Assembly: GCF_001012815.1 (NCBI RefSeq)
Contig: NZ_JYJP01000119.1
Location: 1 to 64,000, forward strand
Length of the DNA: 64,000 bases
DNA from: Vibrio mexicanus
Lineage (GTDB): Bacteria > Pseudomonadota > Gammaproteobacteria > Enterobacterales > Vibrionaceae
Reading direction: 5' to 3'
Part shown: positions 1-9,022 of the stretch, piece by piece
Layout: each line of letters begins with the position of its first letter
Position numbering within the stretch: the first letter of the stretch is position 1
Program-made: the position numbers and the translations under genes
The notes under the pieces: model-generated
Database searches by the model: none
What the model saw: the letters and a program-made list of their open reading frames with translations, nothing else
What the model was told of the DNA's origin: nothing

Positions 1-316
1 CTTTCTTGTTTGTGACTCACATCACTCACAAGAGGCGGTCATTTTAGCGAGATAAAGTTTAGTGTCAACCACTTTTTTCAAACTTTTTTCAAGCATTTCG
101 CTTGGCTAATTGACCTTGCTAACTACCTTCTCGTTTCTTTCGAAGCGTTCCCGTGTCAGCGAGGGGGCATTATAGAGATCAGCTTCACATTGGCAAGCGC
201 TTTTTTTACTTTTTTTGCTTTTTTTTACCGTCTGAGTGATTTTCAAACAATAAGCGCTATTTTTGCTACTCTTTTGGGCAGTATTGCCCTTTAATCCTCA
301 TGAAGAAGGAGAAAGT
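1..316. other. AT-rich intergenic flank upstream of yrdA
   Basis: No open reading frame or RNA gene is recognisable here. The stretch is AT-rich with runs of T and contains CAGCGAGGGGGCATTATAG near 158, a type of sequence I associate with rRNA operon flanks in enteric bacteria and vibrios. In E. coli yrdA lies next to an rRNA operon, so the rRNA genes may begin just outside the left edge. That last point is inference from gene order. The end of the region carries the ribosome binding site GAAGGAG for yrdA. Confidence 0.5.
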
Positions 317-871
317 ATGATTTCAATTCGTAGTTATAAAGGTATCGCGCCTCAAATCGGCAAACGTGTCTATATAGATAGTAGCACCGTATTGGTCGGC
401 GATATCAAGATTGGTGACGATTCGAGTATTTGGCCACTGGTTGCTGCTCGAGGCGATGTTAACCACATCCATATTGGTGAGCGTACTAATGTTCAAGACG
501 GTTCAGTCCTGCACGTCACCCACAAAAACGCAGAAAATCCTGAAGGCTACCCGCTGATTATCGGCAACGATGTGACCATCGGTCATAAGGTAATGCTACA
601 TGGCTGCATTATCCATGATCGGGTTTTAGTCGGAATGGGCGCAATTGTTCTTGATGCCGCAGTAATAGAAGAAGAAGTAATGATTGGCGCCGGCAGTTTA
701 GTCCCACCAGGAAAGAGATTAGAAAGTGGCTATTTGTATGTTGGCAGCCCAGTTAAACAAGCACGCCCATTAACGGATAAGGAACGCGCTTTCTTACAGA
801 AATCTGCCAACAACTATGTTCAGAACAAAAATGACTATCTGAATGAAGTGGTAGATATAGAGGAAAAGTAA
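317..871 (+). CDS. yrdA: Gamma-class carbonic anhydrase family protein YrdA
   Basis: The 184-residue protein is a left-handed beta-helix (hexapeptide repeat) protein of the gamma carbonic anhydrase / YrdA family. The zinc-type histidines are visible as HVTH (H66, H69) and GHKVMLH (H90, H95). Repeats of the form [IV]G-D/N-x-[VIS] run through residues 25 to 145. The family is cytoplasmic and binds metal, but enzyme activity of YrdA itself is not well established, so carbonic anhydrase is a family label. I chose the ATG at 317 because GAAGGAGAAAG precedes it; an upstream start at 263 would add 18 residues that do not resemble the family. As in E. coli, it lies beside the aroE cluster. Confidence 0.9.
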   Translation: MISIRSYKGIAPQIGKRVYIDSSTVLVGDIKIGDDSSIWPLVAARGDVNHIHIGERTNVQDGSVLHVTHKNAENPEGYPLIIGNDVTIGHKVMLHGCIIHDRVLVGMGAIVLDAAVIEEEVMIGAGSLVPPGKRLESGYLYVGSPVKQARPLTDKERAFLQKSANNYVQNKNDYLNEVVDIEEK

Positions 872-882
872 TTAACCAACCT

Positions 883-1134
883 CTACCTGCCGTTCGAGTT
901 AAACATCTCATCTTCTATTAACTCTTCGGCCAGCTCTTCTAAATCAAAGCGACATTGTTCAAAAGCGTTCAAAGCCGCTTCTTTACCTTCAACAGAATGA
1001 CCAACTAGCTCGGCGAGTTTATCAACACCTACCACACACTCTATCAATGCACCCGATTGTTGAGCTGGAAACATCACAGCTTGTTTACCTTCATCCCAAG
1101 ACTGCATGTCTGGGAACAAAATAGATTGATTCAC
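883..1134 (-). CDS. DUF1488 family protein (YrdB-like)
   Basis: This is a small acidic protein of 83 residues from a GTG start, resembling the DUF1488 family to which E. coli YrdB belongs. The N-terminus has an F-P-x-x-x-x-W pattern (LFPDMQSW) and the C-terminus is an acidic helix rich in Glu (LEELAEELIEDE). Function is unknown. It starts 6 bases after the aroE stop codon, so the two are almost certainly cotranscribed, matching the aroE-yrdB neighbourhood in E. coli. The stop faces yrdA, making the two genes convergent. Confidence 0.8.
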   Translation of the reverse strand: MNQSILFPDMQSWDEGKQAVMFPAQQSGALIECVVGVDKLAELVGHSVEGKEAALNAFEQCRFDLEELAEELIEDEMFNSNGR

Positions 1135-1140
1135 TCTTTT

Positions 1141-1971
1141 CTAACCTTGTAGATTCTTTCTTAGCTCACGGAGTATTTGCTTGGTACCCGGCCTAATGCC
1201 ACGCCACAACATAAAGCTCTCTGCCGCTTGACCAACCAACATTCCGAGCCCGTCATACGCGACATGCGCACCGCTATCCAACGCCCATTGATTAAAAGGC
1301 GTCACCTCTGCACGGTAGATCATGTCATAGACGGTAGATCCGTTTGAGAAAATGACATCACTCACTTTTGGCAGCTCACCCGTTAACCCTGATGACGTAG
1401 AGTTGATAACGATATCGAAACTCTCATCGACTTCGTCCAATGATTTCGCAATGACCAGGCCATAGGGTGAGAACATTTCTGCCAGCGTTTCGGCCTTTTG
1501 CTTGGTGCGGTTCGCCACGACGATCTCTTTGACGCCTTGATCCAGAAGCGGCTTAATCACGCCTCTTGCAGCACCACCCGCTCCCAATAACAAAATACGC
1601 GAATCTTTCAGCAGCACTTGATATTGAAGCAAATCTTGAACTAAGCCTTCACCATCGGTGTTATCACCAATGATCTGCCCATCATCAAGTTTCTTTAAGG
1701 TATTAACCGCACCCGCGAGCTGGGCACGCTCGGTTAACCGATCAGCAAACTGATACGCATCTTCTTTAAATGGTGCGGTGACATTACAGCCCTTACTCCC
1801 TTCACCAAAGAACTCTTTAGCAGCTTGCAAGAAAGCATCACTTTCTGGTTGAAGAGCAGTATAGGTCATCGATTGATTTGTCTGACGCGCAAACAGTGTA
1901 TGAATAAATGGGGATTTGCTCTGACCGATTGGATTACCAAAAACGGCATAACGGTCTATTTGCTGGGTCAT
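1141..1971 (-). CDS. aroE: Shikimate dehydrogenase (NADP+)
   Basis: AroE reduces 3-dehydroshikimate to shikimate with NADPH in the pathway to chorismate and the aromatic amino acids. The 276-residue protein shows the shikimate-binding motif NPIGQSKSP (residues 13-21), the catalytic Lys in CNVTAPFKE (K69), the DNTDG motif (103-107) with the paired Asp, the dinucleotide-binding GAGGAARG (130-137) and NRT after the following strand. Length matches the E. coli enzyme. I took the ATG at 1971 (MTQQIDRYAVFGNPIG) rather than the upstream one at 1992, which adds seven residues not typical for the family. It sits in the order hemF-aroE-DUF1488, probably one transcript. Confidence 0.95.
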   Translation of the reverse strand: MTQQIDRYAVFGNPIGQSKSPFIHTLFARQTNQSMTYTALQPESDAFLQAAKEFFGEGSKGCNVTAPFKEDAYQFADRLTERAQLAGAVNTLKKLDDGQIIGDNTDGEGLVQDLLQYQVLLKDSRILLLGAGGAARGVIKPLLDQGVKEIVVANRTKQKAETLAEMFSPYGLVIAKSLDEVDESFDIVINSTSSGLTGELPKVSDVIFSNGSTVYDMIYRAEVTPFNQWALDSGAHVAYDGLGMLVGQAAESFMLWRGIRPGTKQILRELRKNLQG

Positions 1972-2048
1972 GTCCTTACCTACCAGAAACAATAAAGGGT
2001 CATTACGAATGTAACGACCCTAACATCATATCTTTGGTGAAGAAAGAG

Positions 2049-2994
2049 CTACCACTCTCTCGGTTTGAGGTAACGCTCGTAAAGCTGAGCCTCTGGTGAG
2101 CCCACCTCTGGCTCAAAGCCATACTCCCATCGCGCAAGCGGCGGCATGGACATCAAAATTGATTCGGTGCGACCACCGCTTTGCAATCCAAACAGGGTAC
2201 CTCTATCGTATACCAAGTTGAATTCGACATATCGGCCACGACGATAAAGCTGAAACTCTCGTTCACGTTCGCCAAAGGCTTCATCTTTGCGTCTTTCTAC
2301 AATCGGCAAGTAAGCTTGGGTATAACCTTCACCCACCGCCTTGATGTAATCAAAGCACTTATCAAAAGGCCATTGGTTTAGATCATCAAAGAAGAGCCAC
2401 CCACGCCTCGGGTTTCATCGCGATGAGGGAGGAAGAAGTATTCATCGCACCAAGCTTTATGCTCAGCGTAAACGTCGGCTCCAAAAGGTGCGCATATTTC
2501 TTTAGCTGTGTTGTGCCAGAACTGGCAATCTTCTTCGAATGGATAAAATGGCGTTAAGTCGAAACCGCCACCAAACCACCAAATTGGATCTTCACCATCC
2601 TTTTCAGCAATGAAAAAACGCACGTTAGCATGCGAGGTTGGCACATATGGATTGTTTGGATGCATGACTAAAGAGACACCCATGCTTCAAAACGTCTTCC
2701 CGCCAATTCCGGTCGGTGCGCTGTTGCAGAAGCTGGCATCTGTTTACCTTCTACATGAGAGAAGTTAACACCACCTTGCTCAAATACCGCACCTTCTCTC
2801 ATTACGCGAGTGCGGCCACCGCCACCCAAACGTTCGCCCGGTTCGCGTTGCCAAGCCTCTTCTTCAAATACAGCTTTGCCATCTACTTGTTCTAGTTGCT
2901 GACAAATGGAATCTTGCAAAGCCATTAGAAAGGCTTTTACGCTTTGTTTATCCACGCTCTGATTATCCATGCCCTGACTATCAATGGCTGACAT
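2049..2994 (-). CDS. hemF: Oxygen-dependent coproporphyrinogen III oxidase (frame broken twice)
   Basis: HemF converts coproporphyrinogen III to protoporphyrinogen IX by two oxidative decarboxylations, a late step of heme synthesis. Conserved blocks are all present in order: GGGGRTRVMREGAVFEQ, PASATAHRPEL, HANVRFF, IWWFGGGFDLTPFYPF, FQLYRRGRYVEFNLVYDRG and WEYGFEP. They lie in three successive frames. A one-base deletion near 2680 turns EAMGVSL into EAWVSL followed by stop, and another near 2398 breaks RGVGG-LFFDDLNQW. Adding two bases gives 948, hence 315 residues, a normal length. The start at 2994 is preceded by GGAAG. Because the remainder is fully conserved, I regard the breaks as sequence errors rather than a dead gene. 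Confidence 0.9.
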
Positions 2995-3076
2995 CTCTAC
3001 TTCCTTCACTCTTTTTATTTTTTTCTAGAACGAGTGGCCCAAGGGTCTGTATACCCCAGTTAACCTTGTCTTAGGA

Positions 3077-3631
3077 TCATTGTCTTAGGATCTTGGACGT
3101 TTTGGCATCTCGGATTTCGCTTGGCTTATTACGTCCGCCCGTTTCACCATCCAAAATAGCCACTAAGCGATCACCTAATTGCTGCTCCACTTCTAGCGTG
3201 GTCATACACGGTGGCTCACCCGTTAAGTTTGCACTGGTGGATGTTAGCGGTTTACCAAACTCAACACACAGTTTTTGAACCAGAGGGTGATCTGTAACGC
3301 GAACTGCAATGGAATCAAACTGACCCGACACCCAATCAGATACCTGCTTGCTGGCTGGCATGATCCACGTAACAGGGCCTGGCCAAGTTGCATGCACTTT
3401 ATCTAACTGCTCTTTGGTGAGCTGGCTTTCATCAATATAAGGCATTAGTTGCTCGTAGCTGGCAGCAATCAAAATCAGCCCTTTTTCTACAGGTCGCTGT
3501 TTGATTTCCAGTAGTTTCTCAATAGCGGATGTGTCATCCGGATCGCACCCCACACCAAACACGCCCTCGGTTGGATAAGCGATCACTTCCCCCTGTTTTA
3601 GTGCGCTCACTACCTGCTCAAAATTACTCAC
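3077..3631 (-). CDS. tsaC: L-threonylcarbamoyladenylate synthase TsaC (YrdC/RimN)
   Basis: TsaC makes threonylcarbamoyl-AMP from threonine, bicarbonate and ATP, the first step of the t6A modification at position 37 of tRNAs that read ANN codons. The 184-residue protein is a single YrdC domain with YPTEGVFGVG (19-28), KQRP (44-47), the downstream GLILIA strand, and TSTSANLTGEPP near residue 140. This is the short form of the family, without the Sua5 extension. It lies upstream of hemF in the same direction, as expected for the yrdC-aroE neighbourhood, and is divergent from purE. Confidence 0.95.
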   Translation of the reverse strand: MSNFEQVVSALKQGEVIAYPTEGVFGVGCDPDDTSAIEKLLEIKQRPVEKGLILIAASYEQLMPYIDESQLTKEQLDKVHATWPGPVTWIMPASKQVSDWVSGQFDSIAVRVTDHPLVQKLCVEFGKPLTSTSANLTGEPPCMTTLEVEQQLGDRLVAILDGETGGRNKPSEIRDAKTSKILRQ

Positions 3632-3745
3632 GGTTTCACCTTAAATTTACATATATCCATTGAATCAATAACAAGTGTACAAATAATCACACCGAGTACC
3701 TAAAGCTATTTGTTTATAAAATGTATCAACTTTCTTCTCATTACC

Positions 3746-3761
3746 ACGCAAACGTTTGCTT
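3746..3761 (+). promoter_or_regulatory. PurR operator of purEK
   Basis: The 16-mer ACGCAAACGTTTGCTT matches the PurR box consensus ACGCAAACGTTTNCNT. It overlaps the -35 region of the purE promoter, where purine-bound PurR would block RNA polymerase, as is known for enterobacterial purEK. Confidence 0.85.
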
Positions 3762-3783
3762 GAGGCAAAAATCCTCGTATAAT
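3756..3783 (+). promoter_or_regulatory. Sigma-70 promoter of purEK
   Basis: TTGCTT (3756-3761), a 16-base spacer and a perfect TATAAT (3778-3783) lie 50 bases upstream of purE. The -35 element is the last six bases of the PurR box. Confidence 0.75.
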
Positions 3784-3833
3784 GCGCACAAATTGCCAGC
3801 CTACCCAATTTAAAAAGCTTGAAGGAGTTTGAG

Positions 3834-4318
3834 ATGAAAGTCGGTATTATCATGGGTTCTAAATCTGATTGGCCAACCATGAAGCTAGCAGCAGACATGC
3901 TAGATCAGTTTGGTGTTGCTTATGAAACAAAAGTGGTTTCTGCACACCGTACCCCTCAACTTCTTGCAGACTATGCAAACAGCGCAAAAGAGCGTGGCAT
4001 TAAAGTGATCATCGCTGGTGCCGGCGGTGCAGCGCACCTACCAGGTATGTGTGCAGCCTTCACTAGTTTGCCAGTTCTTGGTGTGCCAGTTCAGTCTCGT
4101 GCACTAAAAGGTATGGACTCGCTTCTTTCTATCGTTCAAATGCCAAAAGGCATCGCAGTTGGCACGTTGCTATCGGTGAAGCTGGCGCAGCGAATGCGGG
4201 CATCCTAGCGGCTCAAATCCTTGGTACTCATGATGAAGAAGTGATGGCGAAGGTTGAAGCTTTCCGCAGCGAGCAAACAGAAACAGTATTAGCTAACCCA
4301 AACCCTGCAGAGGACTAA
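3834..4318 (+). CDS. purE: N5-carboxyaminoimidazole ribonucleotide mutase (frame broken once)
   Basis: PurE rearranges N5-CAIR to CAIR in de novo purine synthesis. Class I motifs are visible: GSKSDW (8-13), SAHRTP (36-41) and GAGGAAHLPGM (62-72). After MPKGIAVGTL the frame is lost by a one-base deletion near 4164. The expected sequence, AIGEAGAANAGILAAQIL and onward, continues in the next frame to the stop at 4316-4318. The span is 485 bases; one added base gives 161 residues, the family length. GGAG lies 7-10 bases before the ATG. purK follows after 4 bases, so the two form an operon under the PurR-box promoter. Confidence 0.93.
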
Positions 4319-4322
4319 TCTG

Positions 4323-5441
4323 ATGCATGTTTTAGTACTTGGTGCGGGTCAACTGGCTCGTATGATGTCATTAGCGGGCGCTCCGCTGAATCTAGAAATC
4401 TCAGCATTCGATGTCGGCAGCAAAAACATTGTCCACCCACTGACTCAAGCAGTTATTGGTCATGGTTTGGAAAATGCGATTGAACAAGCTGATGTGATTA
4501 CTGCCGAGTTTGAGCACATTCCTCATGATGTATTAGATGTATGTGAGAAGAGCGGTAAGTTTCTTCCAAGTACTGAAGCAATTAAAGCCGGTGGCGATCG
4601 CCGCATTGAGAAAGCGCTACTCGACGCAGCGAAAGTTAAGAATGCGAAATATGCAGTCATCAATACACGCGAAGACTTCGACAAAGCAATTGAGTACGTT
4701 GGCATTCCAATGGTACTCAAGAGCGCGCTTGGCGGTTACGATGGTAAAGGCCAGTGGCGACTAAAAAATGCAAACGACGCGGATACTATTTGGGCTGAGA
4801 TGGCTGAATGCATTGCCGCCACTGAGACTCAAGCGATTGTGGCAGAAGAGTTTGTGCCATTTAATCGCGAAGTGTCATTAGTTGGTGCACGCGGTAAAGA
4901 TGGCGATGTTGTGGTATACCCACTTGCTGAAAACATTCACACCAATGGTGTACTCAGCCTTTCTACAGCCATTGATGATGCTGAGCTTCAAGAACAAGCC
5001 AAAAGCATGTTCACCGCGGTTGCGAATAGCCTTGACTACGTTGGTGTACTGGCGCTTGAGTTCTTCGATGTCGATGGTCAGCTATTGGTTAACGAAATCG
5101 CACCACGTGTTCATAACTCTGGCCACTGGACGCAGCAAGGTGCAGAGACTTGTCAGTTCGAAAACCACCTTCGCGCGGTATGCGGATTACCACTAGGCAG
5201 CACTAAGCTTATTCGTGCCACCAGCATGATCAACATTCTTGGTGAAGACTCTCTTCCGAATGAAGTGTTAGCGATGGAAGGTTGTCACGTACACTGGTAT
5301 GGCAAAGAGAAACGCGCTGGTCGCAAGATGGGTCACATCAATGTGACCGCAGATTACAGCGGTGAGCTACAGCGCCGTCTAGCCAAGCTAGCAACAATCT
5401 TGGACAAAGACGCATACCCTGCTTTGCAGGAATTAAGCTAA
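4323..5441 (+). CDS. purK: N5-carboxyaminoimidazole ribonucleotide synthase
   Basis: PurK uses ATP and bicarbonate to make N5-CAIR from AIR, the substrate handed to PurE. The 372-residue protein has an N-terminal GAGQLARMM nucleotide-fold motif (7-15), a central ATP-grasp domain with LKSALGGYDGKGQW and VAEEFVPFNREVS, and the metal-binding VNEIAPRVHNSGHWT segment before a C-terminal domain. Length and order of motifs are normal for the family, and the frame is intact. It is the second and last gene of the purEK operon, ending at a strong terminator. Confidence 0.95.
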   Translation: MHVLVLGAGQLARMMSLAGAPLNLEISAFDVGSKNIVHPLTQAVIGHGLENAIEQADVITAEFEHIPHDVLDVCEKSGKFLPSTEAIKAGGDRRIEKALLDAAKVKNAKYAVINTREDFDKAIEYVGIPMVLKSALGGYDGKGQWRLKNANDADTIWAEMAECIAATETQAIVAEEFVPFNREVSLVGARGKDGDVVVYPLAENIHTNGVLSLSTAIDDAELQEQAKSMFTAVANSLDYVGVLALEFFDVDGQLLVNEIAPRVHNSGHWTQQGAETCQFENHLRAVCGLPLGSTKLIRATSMINILGEDSLPNEVLAMEGCHVHWYGKEKRAGRKMGHINVTADYSGELQRRLAKLATILDKDAYPALQELS

Positions 5442-5466
5442 AGCGTTCAATACTGGACAAATTAAA

Positions 5467-5497
5467 GAAAAACGGCGCATTTAGCGCCGTTTTTTTA
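5467..5497. terminator. Rho-independent terminator between purK and yrdD
   Basis: AAACGGCGC-ATTTA-GCGCCGTTT followed by a T-run. The flanking A and T tracts let it work for both purEK (plus) and yrdD (minus), which converge here. Confidence 0.85.
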
Positions 5498-5523
5498 TAT
5501 CTCGTGAGTTCGTATGCTGAATC

Positions 5524-6102
5524 TTAAGACTGAATATGGTGACACTTACGGTCGGCACACTGACGCTGCACGCCAGCCGCGCCTTTCTTCTCAACCAGCA
5601 GTGGATACCCGCACTTCTCACATTTGTCTGCAATCGGTGGTTGGTTAACGGCAAACTTACAACTTGGGTAGTTATCGCAAGCATAGAAAAGCTTGCCGAA
5701 GCGGGTCTTACGTTCCACTAAGTGCCCTTTACCACATTCAGGGCAAGCTGGGGTTGAGGATTCCTCCTCTGGCTCTTTATGATCCAACGATTCAATATGA
5801 TGACATTCTGGGTAATTGCTACAGCCAATGAACATCCCGTATCGGCCTTGGCGAAGCACTAATTCATGCTGACACACTGGGCAAGGGACACCCAGCTCTT
5901 TGATCACATGACCATCATTTTGATGTAAGGGTTTTATATAGTCGCACTCAGGGTATTGTGTGCAACCAAGGAAAGGGCCGTGTTTACCATGCCTTAACTG
6001 AAGCTCGCCACCAGTTGGCGCATCACCACATTTAGGGCAAGGTTGATGTTCAAGGGCGTGTTCGTGAGCTGAAAACAGCTCCTGATCGATTTTACTGCTC
6101 AT
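5524..6102 (-). CDS. yrdD: Topoisomerase-type C4 zinc-finger protein YrdD
   Basis: The 192-residue protein contains four C4 zinc-finger units like those at the C-terminus of topoisomerase I. The cysteine pairs are CPKC with CTQYPEC, CPVC with CSNYPEC, CPEC with CDNYPSC, and CEKC with CADRKC. There is no topoisomerase catalytic domain, so this is a stand-alone zinc-finger protein. It probably binds single-stranded DNA, but its role is not known. E. coli has yrdD in the same neighbourhood next to dprA. It follows smg in the same direction after 71 bases. Confidence 0.88.
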   Translation of the reverse strand: MSSKIDQELFSAHEHALEHQPCPKCGDAPTGGELQLRHGKHGPFLGCTQYPECDYIKPLHQNDGHVIKELGVPCPVCQHELVLRQGRYGMFIGCSNYPECHHIESLDHKEPEEESSTPACPECGKGHLVERKTRFGKLFYACDNYPSCKFAVNQPPIADKCEKCGYPLLVEKKGAAGVQRQCADRKCHHIQS

Positions 6103-6173
6103 AATGTCAGAAAAGGACTCTCACAAATAATGGAGAGCGACGCCTAGATAAGCATCGCTCTAACAAACTGAAA

Positions 6174-6650
6174 TTAGTGCAAGATCCCTTGCTCTTTACT
6201 GTATAACAGCTCTTCCATTAGCGTGTAAGCGTTCTCGTTGCCTGGCACATTAAACAGTACCATCAACACAATCCACTTTAAGTCATCCAACTCAAACTCG
6301 TTGGTTTCTAACCCCATAACACGGTCGACAACCATTTCACGGGTCTCTGTGGTCAGAACTTTGATCTGCTCTAAAAACAAGAGGAAACCGCGACATTCTA
6401 AATCAATTCGATCCATCTCACGACGAGTGTAGATACGAGTCGATGTCGCTGCACCTGTTGAAATTGCAGAATGGGCGTCGCTTTGCTGAAGTGCTGCGAG
6501 TTCTTCTAGCCAGTTCAGCGCCTTATAGATATCTTTTTGATGGAAACCAGCACGAAGAAGTTCTTCTTCAAGCTCATCTTGGTCCACCTGTAACTCTGCA
6601 TCGCTATGGATGTAGGTTTCGAACAAATACATCAGTATGTCCATCATCAT
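6174..6650 (-). CDS. smg: DUF494 family protein Smg
   Basis: Smg is a conserved gammaproteobacterial protein of about 158 residues (DUF494) with no firmly known function. It is recognised by its start, MMMDILMYLFETYIH, an acidic helical segment DQDELEEELLRAGF, and a C-terminal LKWIVLMVLFNVPGNE block. Its gene is classically found next to dprA/smf, as here: the start codon lies just after the dprA stop, with AGGGG from the dprA end as ribosome binding site. Translational coupling is likely. Two in-frame ATGs follow the first, so the exact start may differ by 1 or 2 codons. Confidence 0.88.
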   Translation of the reverse strand: MMMDILMYLFETYIHSDAELQVDQDELEEELLRAGFHQKDIYKALNWLEELAALQQSDAHSAISTGAATSTRIYTRREMDRIDLECRGFLLFLEQIKVLTTETREMVVDRVMGLETNEFELDDLKWIVLMVLFNVPGNENAYTLMEELLYSKEQGILH

Positions 6651-6652
6651 AG

Positions 6653-7768
6653 CTAGCCCCTCCCCTTACGAATATAGCCACCGGAAACTGCAACAACATG
6701 CCCTGAAAGCTCAAGCTCTAAAAGCTGCATCATGACTTCATGAACAGGTATATGGGTTCTGCTTGCCAAAATATCAACTGGCGTAACCTCTACTCCTACG
6801 TTAGCTAACAGATTAGAAAATGGCAATTCTTCTGTTGGCTGTTCTGATTCAAACAACGACGACTGCACAAAAGGCTTATTATTTATAGACCAGTCAACAA
6901 GATGCTCTATTTCATCCAACACATCTTTTGCCGTTTGAACTAGGCTTGCACCCTGTTTAATGAGCTGATTACAACCGCGGCTAGAGACCTGATTAATGCT
7001 ACCGGGAATCGCAAATACTTCCCTACCTTGCTCAAGGGCGTAACGCGCGGTAATTAAGGAGCCGCTTTTTTCTGCCGCTTCTACCACAAGAACCCCTGCC
7101 GACAAGCCACTGATAATGCGATTGCGACGCGGAAAATGTTCTGGCCGAGGTTTGGCATCGGGGCGAAACTCACTCACCAACGCTCCTTGCTCGACAACTC
7201 GCTCGGCAAGAGAGCGATGACGAGCGGGATACACCTGCTTTAGTCCTGAACCCAACACAGCCACCGTTTTTCCTTGCCCTTCCAGCGCTCCATTGTGGGC
7301 ATGACCATCAACACCCAATGCTAAGCCACTGGTCACCACCAATCCATGTTGCGCAAAAGCTTTGGCAAAGTGATGAGCATGCTCTAACCCTTCTAAACTG
7401 GCATTGCGGCTGCCAACTAATGCGACTTGTGGCTCTAGCAATGACGATTTATCGCCACGGACGAACAGTACGGAAGGCGGTGAAGGCGCTTGCTTAAGCA
7501 AAGGAGGGTACTCAGAATCAAACAAGCAGATAATGTGATTAAGCGGATCGCTCTGCTGCCATTCCATGCATAGGGCTACATCGCGTTTGGCTTGGGTTTG
7601 AATATAGCGAACCTGTTCCGGCTTAAGCCCTAACGCTTGTAGCTGCTTAGCATCGTAATTAACGATGTTATCCGCAGAGTCAATGGATACGAGCTTACTA
7701 AGAGACTTGGCCCCTAAACGAGGAGTGAAACTCAGCGTCAACCAAGCGTCTAATGAGTGAGATGTCAT
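6653..7768 (-). CDS. dprA: DNA processing protein DprA
   Basis: DprA binds incoming single-stranded DNA and loads RecA during natural transformation. The 371-residue protein has a short N-terminal helical domain, a Rossmann-like core with VGSRNASLEG, SGLALGVDGHAH, VLGSGLKQVYP and EAAEKSGSLITARYALEQ, and a C-terminal winged-helix-like segment (after about residue 300). Length is typical. The start overlaps the stop of the upstream LysM gene by 4 bases (ATGA). Presence of dprA and comM in the window fits the natural competence known for vibrios. Confidence 0.93.
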   Translation of the reverse strand: MTSHSLDAWLTLSFTPRLGAKSLSKLVSIDSADNIVNYDAKQLQALGLKPEQVRYIQTQAKRDVALCMEWQQSDPLNHIICLFDSEYPPLLKQAPSPPSVLFVRGDKSSLLEPQVALVGSRNASLEGLEHAHHFAKAFAQHGLVVTSGLALGVDGHAHNGALEGQGKTVAVLGSGLKQVYPARHRSLAERVVEQGALVSEFRPDAKPRPEHFPRRNRIISGLSAGVLVVEAAEKSGSLITARYALEQGREVFAIPGSINQVSSRGCNQLIKQGASLVQTAKDVLDEIEHLVDWSINNKPFVQSSLFESEQPTEELPFSNLLANVGVEVTPVDILASRTHIPVHEVMMQLLELELSGHVVAVSGGYIRKGRG

Positions 7769-8871
7769 TCCAAAGGTTCTATTACGGATTCATTCGATTC
7801 GGACAGAGGGGAGAACGCTTTGGTCTGCTGGCCAATAGGGGCACGACTATCAGTCACAAGTGCCAAGCTGAAATGGTCATAGGGCTTAACCACCATTAAG
7901 TCACCTACATGAGTATCGGGCAATGTGATTTCACCGTTACGAGAGCTCGGAACCTTAGCGAAATGGCTTTGCGCCGTTGCGCCCTGCTCAAATAAAGAGA
8001 ACATACTGCCTTGACGAAGGTCATCGCTGAGGCCGCGGTCAATCACCACCAGTTGATTTTGCGCCACATATTGGCTGCCACTTAGAGAACCAAGAATTTG
8101 GGCAAAACTGTCGGCAGGTGATGGTTGAGGATAAAACGTCAAATCAAATGAATGTCCATCTCGCCCATCATCAGGCAGAGCAAGATCATTGGCCATGATT
8201 TCGCTGTTTTGTTCGGTAACGACAAGCGCCGTGTACTCTTGATGGTTCTGTTGTTTCTCTGGATAACCTGATTGCAAAGTCGCTGTCGCCACTCGCTTCA
8301 AGGAGACGGCAATGTGCTCACCACGCTGATAACGCTTAACTTGACGATAGATTCCCCAATCGCGCGCACTGTGCTCACCCGAGATATAAAAAGTGTCCTC
8401 AAGGTTTAAATACTGAGTGCCACTGCTCGCACCTAAAACCACAGCACTCTGCGTGAGAGTTTGTTCATCCACTAGGCGATCGGATTTTAGATAAGGCAAC
8501 ACCAAGCTCTCTTCTACTGCAGAGATGGCCTTTTTGTCTCGGACTCTTACCTTTGGGCTCAACTTAACCATTGTCTTCAGGCTCAGCGTCGGTTGGCCAT
8601 TTTTCCACACTAAGGTAATTTTATCGCCAGGGTAAATAAGATGGGGATTGTTGATTTCTGGATTGATTTGCCAAAGTTTAGGCCACAGCCATGGGCTATC
8701 AAGATACAGGGCAGAGATATCCCACAAGGTATCGCCCTTAACAACCGTATAGGTTTGGGGCGCATCGGATTTGAGCACAACGGGCAGATTGCTATCGGAT
8801 AAAACGTTGGCCGAGAAGGCCAATGGAAGTGAAGTTAAGCCTAAAAGTACGCACCTGATAAGTCGACGCAT
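7765..8871 (-). CDS. LysM peptidoglycan-binding domain protein
   Basis: The 368-residue protein begins with a likely signal peptide (RLIRCVLLGLTSLPLAFSA) and then carries one LysM domain at about residues 41-90 (YTVVKGDTLWDISALY through INNPHLIYPGDKITLV). The remaining 270 residues form a conserved region of unknown function that I do not recognise as an enzyme. The domain suggests an envelope protein that binds peptidoglycan. Genes of this kind lie between def and dprA in many gammaproteobacteria. Here it is the first gene of a minus-strand run into dprA, smg and yrdD, and it is divergent from def. Confidence 0.85.
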   Translation of the reverse strand: MRRLIRCVLLGLTSLPLAFSANVLSDSNLPVVLKSDAPQTYTVVKGDTLWDISALYLDSPWLWPKLWQINPEINNPHLIYPGDKITLVWKNGQPTLSLKTMVKLSPKVRVRDKKAISAVEESLVLPYLKSDRLVDEQTLTQSAVVLGASSGTQYLNLEDTFYISGEHSARDWGIYRQVKRYQRGEHIAVSLKRVATATLQSGYPEKQQNHQEYTALVVTEQNSEIMANDLALPDDGRDGHSFDLTFYPQPSPADSFAQILGSLSGSQYVAQNQLVVIDRGLSDDLRQGSMFSLFEQGATAQSHFAKVPSSRNGEITLPDTHVGDLMVVKPYDHFSLALVTDSRAPIGQQTKAFSPLSESNESVIEPLE

Positions 8872-8933
8872 CGCCCATATTCCTTTGTGTTCAACAAATG
8901 CTGCAAACCAATAATAAGTCCCATTAATAACAC

Positions 8934-8961
8934 TTGGATGCTGTCATTTAGGCTGTAAAAT
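8934..8961 (+). promoter_or_regulatory. Candidate promoter of def-fmt-rsmB
   Basis: TTGGAT (8934-8939), 16-base spacer, TAAAAT (8956-8961), placed about 60 bases before the def start codon. Judged by eye only. Confidence 0.4.
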
Positions 8962-9022
8962 GTCTAGAATTGAGCCAACAAGGTTTAAGCCGCTTCGGCA
9001 CAGTTCAATTTTTCGAGTGTAT

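Noticed and set aside
1..316. rRNA gene within the window
   Set aside because: No 16S sequence is present; only a flank-like AT-rich stretch.
2049..2994. hemF as a true pseudogene
   Set aside because: Both breaks are single-base, all conserved blocks remain and the corrected length is normal.
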